From assembly GCA_038141425.1 (NCBI GenBank), contig JAYQIC010000007.1:310001-374000 (forward strand): a stretch of DNA of 64,000 bases, read 5' to 3'. Shown one piece after another: positions 24,851 to 34,797 of this stretch (positions are counted from its first letter, which is position 1; each line of letters opens with the position of its first letter). Made by a program: the position numbers and the translations under genes. The notes under the pieces were generated by a model that worked only from the letters and a program-made list of their open reading frames with translations, was not told the DNA's origin and did no database searches. The stretch comes from UBA7985 sp038141425 (GTDB taxonomy: Bacteria; Pseudomonadota; Alphaproteobacteria; UBA7985).

Positions 24851-25351
24851 CTAACGCGGGCGGGGGCGGAACAGTACGAAGATGATCTGCAGCGCCAGTG
24901 ACAGCGCGAAGGCGAGCATGCCGATATAGTGCTGGGTGACGGCGGGCTTCAGCGCCGCGATCACCCGGTCGAGGTCGTCGCCCGGGCAGGTGGTCATCAC
25001 GAGGCTGACCACGCCGGCGGTGTCGGCAAGGAAGATGTTGTAGCCCAGTGGCAGCACCAGGCTGGCCAACACCAGCAGGCTCAGGATGCGCCCGTTCTGG
25101 GCCAGCAGCTGCCATAGGGCCAGCAATGCCGAACCCCCGGCCATGATCCCCAGTGTCGGTGGCAGCACGCCCACCAGCAAGCGCAGGGCGGCAAAGGTAT
25201 CGCGGATCGCGCCTTCATCGGTGGTGGTTGCGGGCGTGACCATCAGCCCGAGCACGAAGCGCTCCAGCAGCGTCAGTGACAGCAGCACGGCAAAGCCTGA
25301 GGCGATGAAGCCGAGGAGAAGGGCCGAGGTCTTACTGACGCGTGGTGGCAT
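24851..25351 (-). CDS. Uncharacterised four-helix membrane protein
   Basis: I do not recognise the family. The 166-residue protein is intact and has about four hydrophobic segments, near residues 10-36, 55-85, 88-110 and 138-160. It begins MPPRVSKTSALLLGFIASG and ends LQIIFVLFRPRPR. A hydrophilic loop between the third and fourth helices carries CPGDDLDRVIAALKPAV. The arrangement suggests an inner-membrane protein with both ends in the cytoplasm. It faces the rrn terminator about 130 bases away. A possible relation to MotA/ExbB-like or DUF-type small membrane proteins could not be supported. Confidence 0.7.
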   Translation of the reverse strand: MPPRVSKTSALLLGFIASGFAVLLSLTLLERFVLGLMVTPATTTDEGAIRDTFAALRLLVGVLPPTLGIMAGGSALLALWQLLAQNGRILSLLVLASLVLPLGYNIFLADTAGVVSLVMTTCPGDDLDRVIAALKPAVTQHYIGMLAFALSLALQIIFVLFRPRPR

Positions 25352-25555
25352 GGGGGATCCCTTGCTTCCGTCAATTCCCTAGTAGTGCCAGTACAATAGC
25401 GCTTCATGCGTAAAGCTCCAAGTGCGGCGAAATCTCCGCGCGCCTGCTACCCTACCGCGACCGGCTGACGCCGCTTGTGTCGGGCGCGGGTAGTCGGCAT
25501 ATGTCGTCTGCAACCTTTCCCAGCCCCACCCCTGGGCAGCGAGGAGCCTGTGACC

Positions 25556-26062
25556 ATGGATCTCGACCGGATCGACGCCGCTGCCTTCGGGCGCAGCCTG
25601 CGCGGGCTGGGGCTCAACCTGCTTGTCGCCGACGTGGACCGCGCCCGGGAATTTCATCAGGCTGTCTTCGGCTGGGAGGCCTTCCAGCCCACCCGCGATT
25701 TCGCCATCCTGCGCCGCCCCGACGGCAGCGCCGTCCTGCAATTGCACGCCGACCACACCTATCACGCCAACCCGCTCGCCGGCCTGCTGCCCGAGGCCGG
25801 GCCGCGCGGCGCCGGGGCCGAGCTGCGGCTGTTCGACGTCGATCCCGACGGTGCAGCTCAGCGAACCCACGCGGCCGGAGGCATGATCCTGCAGCCGGCG
25901 ACCAACAAGCCCCATGGCCTGCGGGAAGCCTATATTCTCGACCCCGACGGCTACTGCTGGGTTCCCAGCCGACCGCTGACCGACGCCCAAGTCGAAGCAG
26001 CGGACGCCGCCGCTGCCGACGACGACGCCCACACCAGCGCACCCATCAATCAGGAAAACTGA
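25556..26062 (+). CDS. VOC-family (glyoxalase/bleomycin-resistance fold) protein
   Basis: This is a predicted metal-dependent enzyme or binding protein of the vicinal oxygen chelate superfamily. The 168-residue translation contains LNLLVADVDRAREFHQAVFG, FAILRRPDGSAVLQLH, ELRLFDVDPD and LREAYILDPDGYCWVPS, which give the expected beta-alpha-beta-beta-beta modules with candidate metal ligands (His in LQLH). The ATG at 25556 follows a GAGGAG box. It ends 2 bases before the glutathione transferase start, so the two are probably translated together. Substrate unknown; the pairing suggests detoxification of an electrophile. Confidence 0.85.
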   Translation: MDLDRIDAAAFGRSLRGLGLNLLVADVDRAREFHQAVFGWEAFQPTRDFAILRRPDGSAVLQLHADHTYHANPLAGLLPEAGPRGAGAELRLFDVDPDGAAQRTHAAGGMILQPATNKPHGLREAYILDPDGYCWVPSRPLTDAQVEAADAAAADDDAHTSAPINQEN

Positions 26063-26064
26063 CC

Positions 26065-26775
26065 GTGATCGACCTCTACTTCGCGCCCACGCCCAACGGC
26101 TGGAAGCCAGCCATCTTGCTCGAGGAACTCGGGGTCGACTACCGCCTGAAGCCGCTGGATCTGACCAAGGGCACGCAGTTCACGGAAGAATTCCGCGCCA
26201 TCAACCCCAACGCCAAGATGCCCGCCATCGTCGACCACGATGCTGAGGGCGGGCCACTGGCGGTGTGGGAGAGCGCCGCAATCCTGATGTACCTCGCCCG
26301 TAAGTTCGACCGGTTCTGGCCCGAGGGCGGCGAACGGACCGATTGGGAGCTGACCCAATGGATGCTGTGGCAGACAGGCAATCAGGGACCGATGATGGGG
26401 CAGCTGAGCCACTTCGCCAACTACGCCCCCGCTGAACACCGCGACTACGGCTTCAAGCGCTACAAGGGCGAGAGCGAGCGGGCGCTGGCCGTGCTCGAGC
26501 GCCAACTGGAAGACCGTCCCTTCATCATGGGTGAGGACTACAGCATCGTCGACATGCAGTGCTTCCCGTGGGTGCTGCTGTCCAAGCGGCTGGGCGCGCC
26601 GCTCGACCCCTTCCCCCAGATCACCGACTGGCGCGCGCGCATCAAGGACCGACCTGCGGTGCAGCGCGCCATCGACCTGGGAAAGAATGCCCGGAAGCAT
26701 CGGCAAAACGCCAGCAATAACAACGTCTTATTCAATCAGGGTGCGGATCACATCCTGCAGAAGAAAGACGGCTAG
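26065..26775 (+). CDS. Glutathione S-transferase family protein (YfcG/Ure2p-like), copy 2
   Basis: The N-terminal thioredoxin-like domain (IDLYFAPTPNGWKPAILLEE, KMPAIVDHD, VWESAAILMYLARKFDRF) and helical domain (QWMLWQTGNQGPMMGQLSHF, YSIVDMQCFPW) are the same architecture as the transferase at 16863, of which it is a diverged paralogue. The start is GTG at 26065, the only start that fits the domain. The frame is open upstream inside the VOC gene, but only by overlap. It has 236 residues and an unusual Asn/Gln-rich C-terminal tail. Gene intact. Confidence 0.9.
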   Translation: MIDLYFAPTPNGWKPAILLEELGVDYRLKPLDLTKGTQFTEEFRAINPNAKMPAIVDHDAEGGPLAVWESAAILMYLARKFDRFWPEGGERTDWELTQWMLWQTGNQGPMMGQLSHFANYAPAEHRDYGFKRYKGESERALAVLERQLEDRPFIMGEDYSIVDMQCFPWVLLSKRLGAPLDPFPQITDWRARIKDRPAVQRAIDLGKNARKHRQNASNNNVLFNQGADHILQKKDG

Positions 26776-26913
26776 GGCGCGCGAGTTCGTGTCGCCCGTT
26801 TGACGCAAATCGAAAGACACTGGCTTCGCAAATCCTGTCTTCCTGCTCCCATGCGTTAATCGCGGCCGGCGTCTCTCCGACGCGGTTGCGGCCCAATACG
26901 GGGAGATCTGCCC

Positions 26914-28470
26914 ATGACTGCTCAACCAGCGCCCCAGACCGGATCAGAACGCCGCCGCGCTGGCGGAGGACGCCGCGGTCGTGGCGCGGCCGAGCGCCAG
27001 ACGGCACCCGCCCTGGCGTTCATTGAGCGCAAGATCCCGTTTTTCGACTTTCTGAGCGAGGACCAGGTCGAAGCCATCCTCGGTGAGGCCGACTGGATGC
27101 TCGAGGTCAAGGGCATCGAGTTCCGCGATAACCCCGAGGCGCTGCGTCGCCTCGCCGACGCCGGTGCGGACGTGAGCGACTGCTGCGTGCGCTTCCCCGA
27201 GGGTCTGGCGCGCAAGCTCGCCCGCACCTGCCCGGCTGAATTCACCCAGCACGCGCGCAACCCCGACCGGAGCGTTCGGATCGGCGGGCGGAACCAGGTC
27301 TTTGCCTCCATGTACGGCGCGCCCTTCGTCCGCGATGCCGGCGGTGAACGGCGCTACGGCTCCATGGCCGACTTCAACCAGCTCGCCAAGATCCTCCACC
27401 GTCTGCCGCATGTGCATCACCTCGGCCATGTCATCTGCGAGCCGGTCGACGTGCCGGTGAACAAGCGCCATCTGGATATGGTCTACAGCCTGATGACCAC
27501 CTCCGATAAGCCCTTCCTCGGCGCGATTACGGAGAAGGACCGGGCGCAGGACAGCGTGAATATGGCCCGCATTCTGTTCGGTGAAGACCGGATGGAGCGC
27601 GACACGGTGATCATGGGCAACGTCAACACCAACTCCCCGCTGATGATCGACAAAGTCGCCTCAGAGGCGATCGAGGTCTACTGCGGGGCGGGGGCAGGGG
27701 ATCGTGGTGGTGCCCTTCATCCTCAGCGGTGCCATGGGGCCGGTGAGCACAGCGGCCTCGGTTGCGCAGGCTATCGCCGAGGGCCTGGCCTGCGCGGCCT
27801 ACAGCCAGATCGTAAGACCCGGCGCGCCGTTCGTGCTCGGCAACTTCCTGTCGTCGATGTCGCTGAAATCCGGGGCGCCGACCTTCGGCATGCCCGAGCC
27901 GGTCATGTCCAACTATGCCATCGGCCAGATCGCCCGTCACCTTGGCCTGCCGCTGCGCTGCGGGGGTCGCTCAGCGCCTCCAAGCTGCCCGACGCGCAGG
28001 CCGCGGCGGAGAGCGCTGATTCCATGCATTCGACCGCGCTGGCCGGGGCGAACTTCGTCCTGCACGCCGCAGGCTGGCTCGAAGGCGGGTTGGTCATGTC
28101 CTACGAGAAGCTGGTGATCGACGCGGACCGGCTGGGCATGTACGCGCGCATGCTGGGCGGGCTGGCGACGGACGAAAACGGGCTGGCACGTTCGGCCTAT
28201 GAGGAGGTTGCCCACGCCGGGCATTTCCTTGGCTCGGCCCATACTATGGCCAACTACGAAACCGCCTTCTATGAATCGCCGCTGTCGGACAGCGAGAGTT
28301 TCGAGCAGTGGCGCGAGGGCGGCGAGAAAGACATGGAGCAGCGGGCCTTCGAGTACTGGAACCGGCTGGTGGCGGAGTACGAGTGCCCGGCCATCGATCC
28401 GGCAACCGATGAGGCCCTGCGCGCCTACATGGCCAAGAAGAAGGAGTCGCTGCCCGATCAGGCCTACTGA
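26914..28470 (+). CDS. Trimethylamine methyltransferase (MttB) family protein, non-pyrrolysine type (two compensating frame breaks)
   Basis: This belongs to the corrinoid-dependent methyltransferase superfamily COG5598. Non-pyrrolysine members can demethylate glycine betaine or other quaternary amines. Family segments include FFDFLSEDQVEAILGEADWM, VNTNSPLMIDKVASEAI, VVVPFILSGAMGPVS, YSQIVRPGAPFVLGNF and ANFVLHAAGWLEGGLVMSYE. No TAG lies in the corrected frame, so pyrrolysine is not used. Between about 27697 and 27965 the conserved frame is shifted by one and then returns. The total of 518 residues is normal. A GGGGAG box precedes the ATG. The stop overlaps the end of lptD by 7 bases, tail to tail. 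No corrinoid protein gene is seen nearby. Confidence 0.88.
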   Translation: MTAQPAPQTGSERRRAGGGRRGRGAAERQTAPALAFIERKIPFFDFLSEDQVEAILGEADWMLEVKGIEFRDNPEALRRLADAGADVSDCCVRFPEGLARKLARTCPAEFTQHARNPDRSVRIGGRNQVFASMYGAPFVRDAGGERRYGSMADFNQLAKILHRLPHVHHLGHVICEPVDVPVNKRHLDMVYSLMTTSDKPFLGAITEKDRAQDSVNMARILFGEDRMERDTVIMGNVNTNSPLMIDKVASEAIEVYCGAGAGDRGGALHPQRCHGAGEHSGLGCAGYRRGPGLRGLQPDRKTRRAVRARQLPVVDVAEIRGADLRHARAGHVQLCHRPDRPSPWPAAALRGSLSASKLPDAQAAAESADSMHSTALAGANFVLHAAGWLEGGLVMSYEKLVIDADRLGMYARMLGGLATDENGLARSAYEEVAHAGHFLGSAHTMANYETAFYESPLSDSESFEQWREGGEKDMEQRAFEYWNRLVAEYECPAIDPATDEALRAYMAKKKESLPDQAY

Positions 28471-30771
28471 TGCCGGAACAGTGTCGGTGAGGTCAGGTCC
28501 CGGGAAAATAGCGTCGGCAGGCTGAGCGCAACGCGGGCCTTGTATTCACTGCCCTCGGCGTCGCGCTCGCGCAGCAGCCCGAGCTGCGCGGTCAGGCAGT
28601 CGCAGCGGTGATAAATGTCGAAAGACAGGTCCTGATCCGCAGGGTTCAGAACATTCTGGCTGACAGCAGCTTCGGCCACCCAATCCCCTGCGAAATTCCA
28701 GCCAAGCTCGCCGAAGGCTCGAAGGCTGCCGCGCCCGCCAACAGCGCCGTCGTCGTCTTCACCGGCCTGGCTGCGGGCGGTCATGCCCAGAGAGGCGGTC
28801 CAGTGGCTGCCCAAAGTGAGATCGACGCCCAGCGCGGTGACGTCGGCGGTGTCTAGCTCGTTTTGCAGGCGCGCATGGCGTCCACGCAGCGCCACACTGT
28901 CCGACAGGGGCAGGCGAAGATCGACCGACAGGCGCGGCAGAGCCTCGCTCCAGTCACCGTCTTCGATCAAAGCCAGCGTGTCGATCTGGCCATTCAAATC
29001 GAGTTGCATGCCACCGGCATCGATGGTCAGGGCCGCAAGGGTCGGCGACAACGCGGCCTCGGTCCACGACAGCCGCTGTCCCAGCGAGCCGCGCAGACCC
29101 AGATCGCTCGTCCCCGGTCCCACGGGGTATAGGGCGAAGTCCAGCGCAGCATCGAGCCGGATATCGGGATCGTGTTGGAACGGATCACTGCCTGAGCGCA
29201 GGTCGAACAGGGACGCGCGGCTGAGCACGTCGGTGTTGGCATCCAGCGGTGAGGTGAGACCGTCGATACTCAGGTCCGCCCCCGACAGCCCCGTTATCGC
29301 AAGCTGGGGCGTCAGGCTGGCGATATTGTAAGGTCCGGGCCGGGTCAGGGGCAGGGAGGCTCGCATCTGCCCACCCAGCCAGGGCGACAGGCTGCCGCTG
29401 ACGGCCTCAGCCACCGCCCCGGCCCGTAGCTCTGGGGCCAGCACAAGGCCGCTGTTGGTGATCAGGGGGCCGCTGTAGCCCGCGCTGGCTTCAAGCCATC
29501 CCTGCTCCTGCCACACCAGTCCTTGTCCGGCGAGGCGCAGGCGTCCGCCCCCGGGCAGGGGGGGCAGGCGCAGATCAACCCGCGCCCGTGTGGCGAGGCT
29601 CTCATCCCAGCCGCTGAGCCAGCTGTCTTCGGCTGCAGCGGGGGCCAGCAGAAGCTGATCCTGCAGCAAGGCCAGTTCGGCAAAGCTGTGCCCCCAGGCG
29701 CCGGTCAGTCTAAGTCGGTTGAGGGCAAGGTCTTGGCCAGTCTGGTCCAGCGCCTGCCACTGGCCGGGTTCCAGCTCTTCCGTCCAGTCGAAATCGAGGC
29801 TCAGGCGGCGGTGGGTCTCGGGCGCGTCGATCAGGTCGAGTTCGCCTTCGATCTGTCCCCCCATCGCGCCCGTGGTGTCCGTGCTGGCGCGGCCGGTCGC
29901 CTTCAAGGAGGGCAGCGCCAGCCGCAGTTCGGTGTCCAGCCGCACCCGCCCATCGGTGAAGAACACCGGCGTCAGCGTGGTGTCGGCCGAAGGGCCAAGC
30001 ACCACGTAGAACGGCACGCCAAGATGGCCGCCCTCACCGCTCCGGAAGCCCACCTTGGGCGCCAGCAGCCCCGTCTTCCGCGATACCTCGGGCGAGGGAA
30101 CGGCGAGATAGGGCAGGGCCAGCACCGGCACTTCGAACAGCCGCAGGCGGACCCCATGGAGCCGCAGGGTGTCGCTGGTCTGGTCCAGAACCGCACGGCG
30201 CGCTGTCAGCCGCCAGGGCAGGGGATCCCGCCCGCGGAAGTCGTCGATGTTGCAGGGCGCTTCGCAGGCCGTGTAGGCCACGTGGTCGAGCGCGATCTCC
30301 CCATCGCTGACCCGGACACGAGCAGCGGCGATGATCGCTTGTTCACGCAGCCGCAGCGCCAGCCCGTCCAGCAGTATTCCTGCCGTCGCCTGATCGAGGC
30401 TGAGGCTCTGTGCGGTGAAGTTCAGGGCTGGCTCGCCATCGCTGCCCGCCGTTTCGACACTAACATTGCCGACCGCCTTAGCCTGCCGCCGCTCGGTGTC
30501 GAGAAGCAAGGTGTCAGCCTGCAGCCGGTTCTGCTCGTCGGCGAGCGTGACGTTGCCGGTTAACTGCAGGAATCCCGCCTCACCCTCGCGCTCGAGGGTG
30601 TCGGCCTCGAAGGTCATGCTGTCGAGATCGAAGCTCAGCGAGAGCGGCCCGTCGAAGGCCTGCGCCTGCGTGCCTGAGCGCGGCAGACCGAGGAGACTGA
30701 CGGCGAGGATCACAGCCAAGGCTAGGGCCGATAAACCAGCATCCTGCCAGATTCTGCGAGCCTTCCGCCAT
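28464..30771 (-). CDS. lptD: LPS-assembly protein LptD
   Basis: This is the outer-membrane beta-barrel that, with LptE, inserts lipopolysaccharide into the outer leaflet. A signal peptide is followed by an OstA/LptA-like jellyroll (FDLDSMTFEADTLERE, LTGNVTLADEQNRLQADTLL), a TACEAPCN cysteine pair, the segment YLAVPSPEVSRKTGLLAPK, and a long barrel domain ending in YHRCDCLTAQLG and the final strands. About 765 residues is normal. The first usable start in the main frame is TTG at 30719, inside the signal peptide. An ATG at 30771 with one extra G gives MRKARRIWQDAGLSALALAV, a convincing signal peptide, so I use it. It is the third minus-strand gene after the S-layer-like protein and the sulfotransferase. 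SurA and pdxA, usual neighbours elsewhere, are not adjacent. Confidence 0.9.
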
Positions 30772-30829
30772 AAACGGGGGACAGGGGGATGGCTCGCGTC
30801 CCCGGAATGGTCGTGTGAAGGGAGCGGTG

Positions 30830-31676
30830 CTAGAAAACGCTGCCATCGGCGCCGTAGCCGAAGCGTTCCATCATGTCCTGATGGTCTTTTGCAAGGCGGG
30901 CCATCTGCTCCTTGCTGAGCACCCCATCAAAACCACCGATCTTGCCGGAGCGGAAGAAGCCCTGGTCGTTCTTGTCGGAGGCTTCGAGGAAGCCCTTCTC
31001 CTTCTCCACCGCTTGCAGGCGGTCAAAGTCGGTCGACGCCAGCGCCCGGTCGATCTTGTCGTTCTCCACGCCCATGCCCATGAAATTGATGATGTTGGCA
31101 AGGTCTGGTAGGGGCGCAGGCTCATGTCCTCGTAGCGGATGGTCATTCGCTCGAAGCCCGATGCGCCCAGCCAGCTGCTGGCGTGGGTCGACCAGGTGTG
31201 GAGCGGCTGTTTGATCTGCAGATCCGAGCCGATGGCGAAGGACGGGTTGGCCATGGACTTTACTGCGTCGTCGAAGCTCAGCCCCATGTGGCGGGCGAAA
31301 GATACGCACACGTCAAAGGGGTGGCGGATGATGTAGAGCGCGCGCCGGGTTACCGACGGCGGGATCATCGCGGCGTTATGCCAGTTGGCATTCAGAACGT
31401 GGGTCTTGATGATCACGTCCTTGTCACCGCTTTCGGCCAGTTTGGAGAGGTAGGGCAAGCGCAGGGAGGCGACAACGTCGTCCTCCAGCTCCTTGGAATC
31501 GAGCTTCAGCAGCTTGTCGAAAACCGGGCGCTGGGCGTCGTTGAAGGTGCCCTTGAGCGCTTCGTTTGGATCAAGATTGTCTGTGTTGGCCAGGTACGCT
31601 GCGAGAAATAAGCGCACCCAAGTGTTGCCAGACTTTGGGTAGCTGGCAATCCAGACGATCTTATGCCCTTGGCCAT
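30830..31676 (-). CDS. Sulfotransferase (PAPS-dependent), two frame breaks
   Basis: The enzyme transfers sulfate from PAPS to a hydroxyl or amine acceptor. The 5'-phosphosulfate loop KIVWIASYPKSGNTWVRLFL is at the start, the 3'-phosphate motif YIIRHPFDVCVSFARHMG follows, and TIRYEDMSLRP leads to the C-terminal helices with GFFRSGKIGGF. An ATG at 31676 gives MAKG and joins the loop after one missing base near 31664. A second frame change lies near 31115. The corrected length of about 280 residues fits Sulfotransfer_1 proteins. It starts 2 bases after the stop of the S-layer-like gene, implying translational coupling. The acceptor is unknown; a surface protein glycan or LPS is a reasonable guess from context. 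Confidence 0.87.
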
Positions 31677-31678
31677 AT

Positions 31679-34600
31679 CTAGATATCAAAGTCCCCGCTA
31701 ACGAAGCCACCCCGTCGTTGCCTGCCGCATTTAGAATCTCTATCACCCCAAAGTTGGTTCCATCCAAATTGACTACGACGAAGTCGATATCTCGCATCAG
31801 ATCCAATATCAATTCAGCGACACTTTCTTCAGAGCCGGCACCTGTCATATCAGTGATGGCTAGAGCAATAGTTGTTGCTGTAACTACACTCCCATCACCG
31901 TGCAGACTTAGACCCCGAGCAAATCGATTTCATCATAGAGAGGTCTCAAAATTTTGCATTACGTCGTAGGTGCCTGCTGCCGTTGACGCACCACTTTGAA
32001 TGTCGTGCAAAATCTTCACTGGCCGCGAAGAAGATATCATCCTGCAATGTTCCACCATTCTGCAGAACAATGGTGTCTTTGCCTGCGCCACCGTAAACGT
32101 CTACACCTGCAGTCATCCCGTGAACGATCGTGTCATTGCCACCGTTAAGTAGTAAAGGTTGCTCGAGAGCTGTCTGTCGACCTTCAAGGTATCAGCTCCG
32201 TCAGCTCCTTTGAAATCGACTAGGTTGGTGCCGTTGATAGAAGCACCGCCAATATTCGAGGTGTCCAACGTTCCACTAATTCCAGAAACGCCTAGTACCA
32301 CGGCCTGAGATGCCGTTAACGCAGCTGCTCCGTCATCTTCAGCCGAGCGTTGCGTTTCCAGACGCAGTAAGTTTCAACACGGACAAAGTGGTTGGCGTTG
32401 CATCTGCTGTTGTATCGAGGGCTTGATCGAAGGTGACTGTGGCGCCGCTACCAAGGTCAACCGTTAAAGAGGTCACCGCAGAATCGTCGATATCCAGCGT
32501 GACCGCACCACGATGCATCAAAATTCAGAGAGCTTCGGTTGCGTCGCAAAACGGCGATCTTTGCGTTAGCACCGACATCTACCTCGCCTGTGCCGAGGTT
32601 GTCGATAATTGCAGTATCGTTGTTCAGAACATTGACGTCAGTTTCTCCCGTGATTTTATCCAGATCAACAGTCACAGAACCAATATTGACGGTTTCAACG
32701 TTGGTGATCGTTCCGGCAGTGACATTCGCATTTAGTGTGATTTCATCGTTAGCGCCTAAACCACCGTCAATTTTTTCACCTGTCGCAAAGTAAGTCATTC
32801 AACACAATATCATCAGCGCCCGAGCCCGTATCAACGGTACCCGAATTGACCATTTTGTTGATCGTGACGTCATCGTTACCGTCGCCGGTACTGACCTCAG
32901 CATCAGAATATAAGACGTCGTCAATCGTTAGATCGTCGCCGCCATCGCCCAGAACCACACTCTCGATAGTCGTACCGCCCAGGGTCAGAGTTAGATCGCC
33001 CTCTGCAGCACCACCGCTCACAGTTGTAACTTTGGCTAAGCCACCTGCACCGATAACTTCTTCAATTTCCAGATCTTGAGCGCCTTTAAGCTCAAGTGTG
33101 GTTACCTTGTTTGCAGTGATGCCCTTAACTACGTTTGAATTCGAACCCGAGGAGCTGATCGTCAGATCTTTAACGTTTGTATCTAGTGAGATTTCTGCGC
33201 CGGTGACTGCATTGACCGACACGGTCAACTCATCGTCTGAACTGGATTTCATTGTGACCACAAGGTCTTCAGAATTATTCCAGCGCTACGATGCTTTGGT
33301 CTGCCACGTCGTTGATGGTCGCAGTTTCGTTGCCGGCATCTTTGACAGTAATCTTGTCCACCGCATCCGCGTTATCGACGGTGAAATCGTAGCTATCGTT
33401 TGCGTCAACCATGACATTGTCGACTTCCGAGCCGATGTCCTGCAGGTCGATTTCAGGTTGTCGGCCGACAGCTCGATATCGAGGAATTCAACATTCTGCA
33501 GATCCGGAATGTCGAGGTTTTCGTCCACGTCCTTCAGGATCACGCGGTCGCCATCGCCGCCCTTGAGGTCGATCGAAGCGATAGTCTCGATGTTGCCGCC
33601 ATCGGCGAAGGTGACAGTATCATCCGCAGCCGAGCCGCTGATTGTTTGTCCGCTGGAGCCCGCAGGTACCGTGTAAGAGGAGCCGCTGGTATCGCCACCA
33701 GACGAGGTGGAGCCGGAGGTGCCTCCGGAGACCGTGATTCCGCCGCTGGTGGTTGTGGTCGACCCAGAGCTATTTCCGCCAGACGAAGATCCAGAACCAG
33801 CACTGCCACCGGTGGCTTGGCCGCCAGCGCTCTTGTTAAACAGCGCTGATTTTACTTTTGGGTCGCTAAGGAACGCTTGCTGGGAGACAGGTTAGATTGG
33901 AACTCCCTCCAGTTGCTGCGGCGGGGTCTCCGCCGAGCGAGCCAAGCGCGAGAAGCGCCGCGCCACCGGCTGCGACACCGCCACCGACCAGTGCCCAGGT
34001 CGGGATGCCGAGCATGCCGCCCGACGCAGCAGCGGCCGGAACCGCCATGGCCATCTGATTGGTTGGCAAAGCGCTGGAAACCGGCGTTGGCTGCATGCTG
34101 CCGAAGGTCGAGGCCGCCGTACCTGCGCCGGCGAAGGTGGCATAGGATGGCATCTGCCCGTAGCCAGCGACACCCGCCGAGTAGGCGGGGACGTACTGGC
34201 CCGACTGGCCACCGTAGGCCATGGAAGGCGCGGTGTAGGTCGCCGCTGCTGGCTGCATCTGGTAGCCACCGACCACCGAAGCCTGCGTCGCGTACTGGTT
34301 CGCGCCGAGGGTCAGAGCAGCGTTGGATGGGTAGACAGTCGGGGTGGCGTAGGACTGAGCCTGCGCCGCGCTGAAGGCCTGCTGAACTGCTGGGCGACTA
34401 CCGGTGCTGCGCCGGTGTAGGCGTTCAGCAGCACGTCCGTGGAGACCTGCAGCGAGCTGGTCATTGGGTTGAGCTGGTACTGGCCGGGCGCCGCGAAGAA
34501 CTGGACCCCGTCGGCGAGCCCCACGCGGATGTTTCCACCGCCCGCATCGGTCACGACGTTGATCGAGCTGGAGACGTCCGTGAAGCCACCTGATCCCGGC

Positions 34601-34797
34601 AGATTATACTGCTGCGCAATCGCCTCAGCCGCGACAAGCCCGAAGGCGCCGGCGAGTACGGTGGATGTCAGCAACGCCTTCCGGCTGGCCAATCGACCCT
34701 GCAGCGGGCGGTGTGCCCTAACGGCTGCATAGCCTGGTGTGATGGTTCCGACTTCGACAAAACTGTTGATCGCGTTTGCGGCGGTGGTCATTGCCAC
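31679..34797 (-). CDS. S-layer/RTX-like secreted repeat protein (about ten frame breaks)
   Basis: This is a very acidic, Cys-poor, Thr/Asp/Gly/Val-rich protein of about 1,040 residues. Order: residues 1-75 contain a hydrophobic signal-like stretch (RKALLTSTVLAGAFGLVAAE); an Ala/Tyr/Gln/Pro-rich part follows to about 210; then a glycine-rich hydrophobic segment (IPTWALVGGGVAAGGAALLA); a Ser/Gly linker; and beta-strand repeats such as VTTLELKGAQDLEIEEV, TGDGNDDVTINKMV and ITNVETVNIGSVTVDL. Two RTX nonapeptide-like units (GGNDTIVHG, GGAGKDTIV) and a serralysin-type end (YDVMQNFETS, EIDLLGV, NFGVIEILN, DFDI) close it. The style resembles S-layer proteins exported by type I secretion. The repeat half is clearly lower in GC than its neighbours. 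Sense persists in every frame, so I favour sequence errors over decay. Confidence 0.72.

Noticed and set aside
26914..28470. Pyrrolysine-containing MttB
   Set aside because: No in-frame TAG is seen in the corrected reading and no pyl genes lie in the window.
29523..30563. Long open frame on the plus strand opposite lptD
   Set aside because: It is a shadow of high-GC coding sequence. Its translation is Gln/Arg/Gly-rich with no recognisable domain, and lptD motifs fill the other strand.
28464..34797. Recently inserted genomic island with defined ends
   Set aside because: Although a tRNA-Leu lies nearby and GC drops in the repeat region, no integrase, no direct repeat of the tRNA 3' end and no transposase were seen, and lptD is a core gene.
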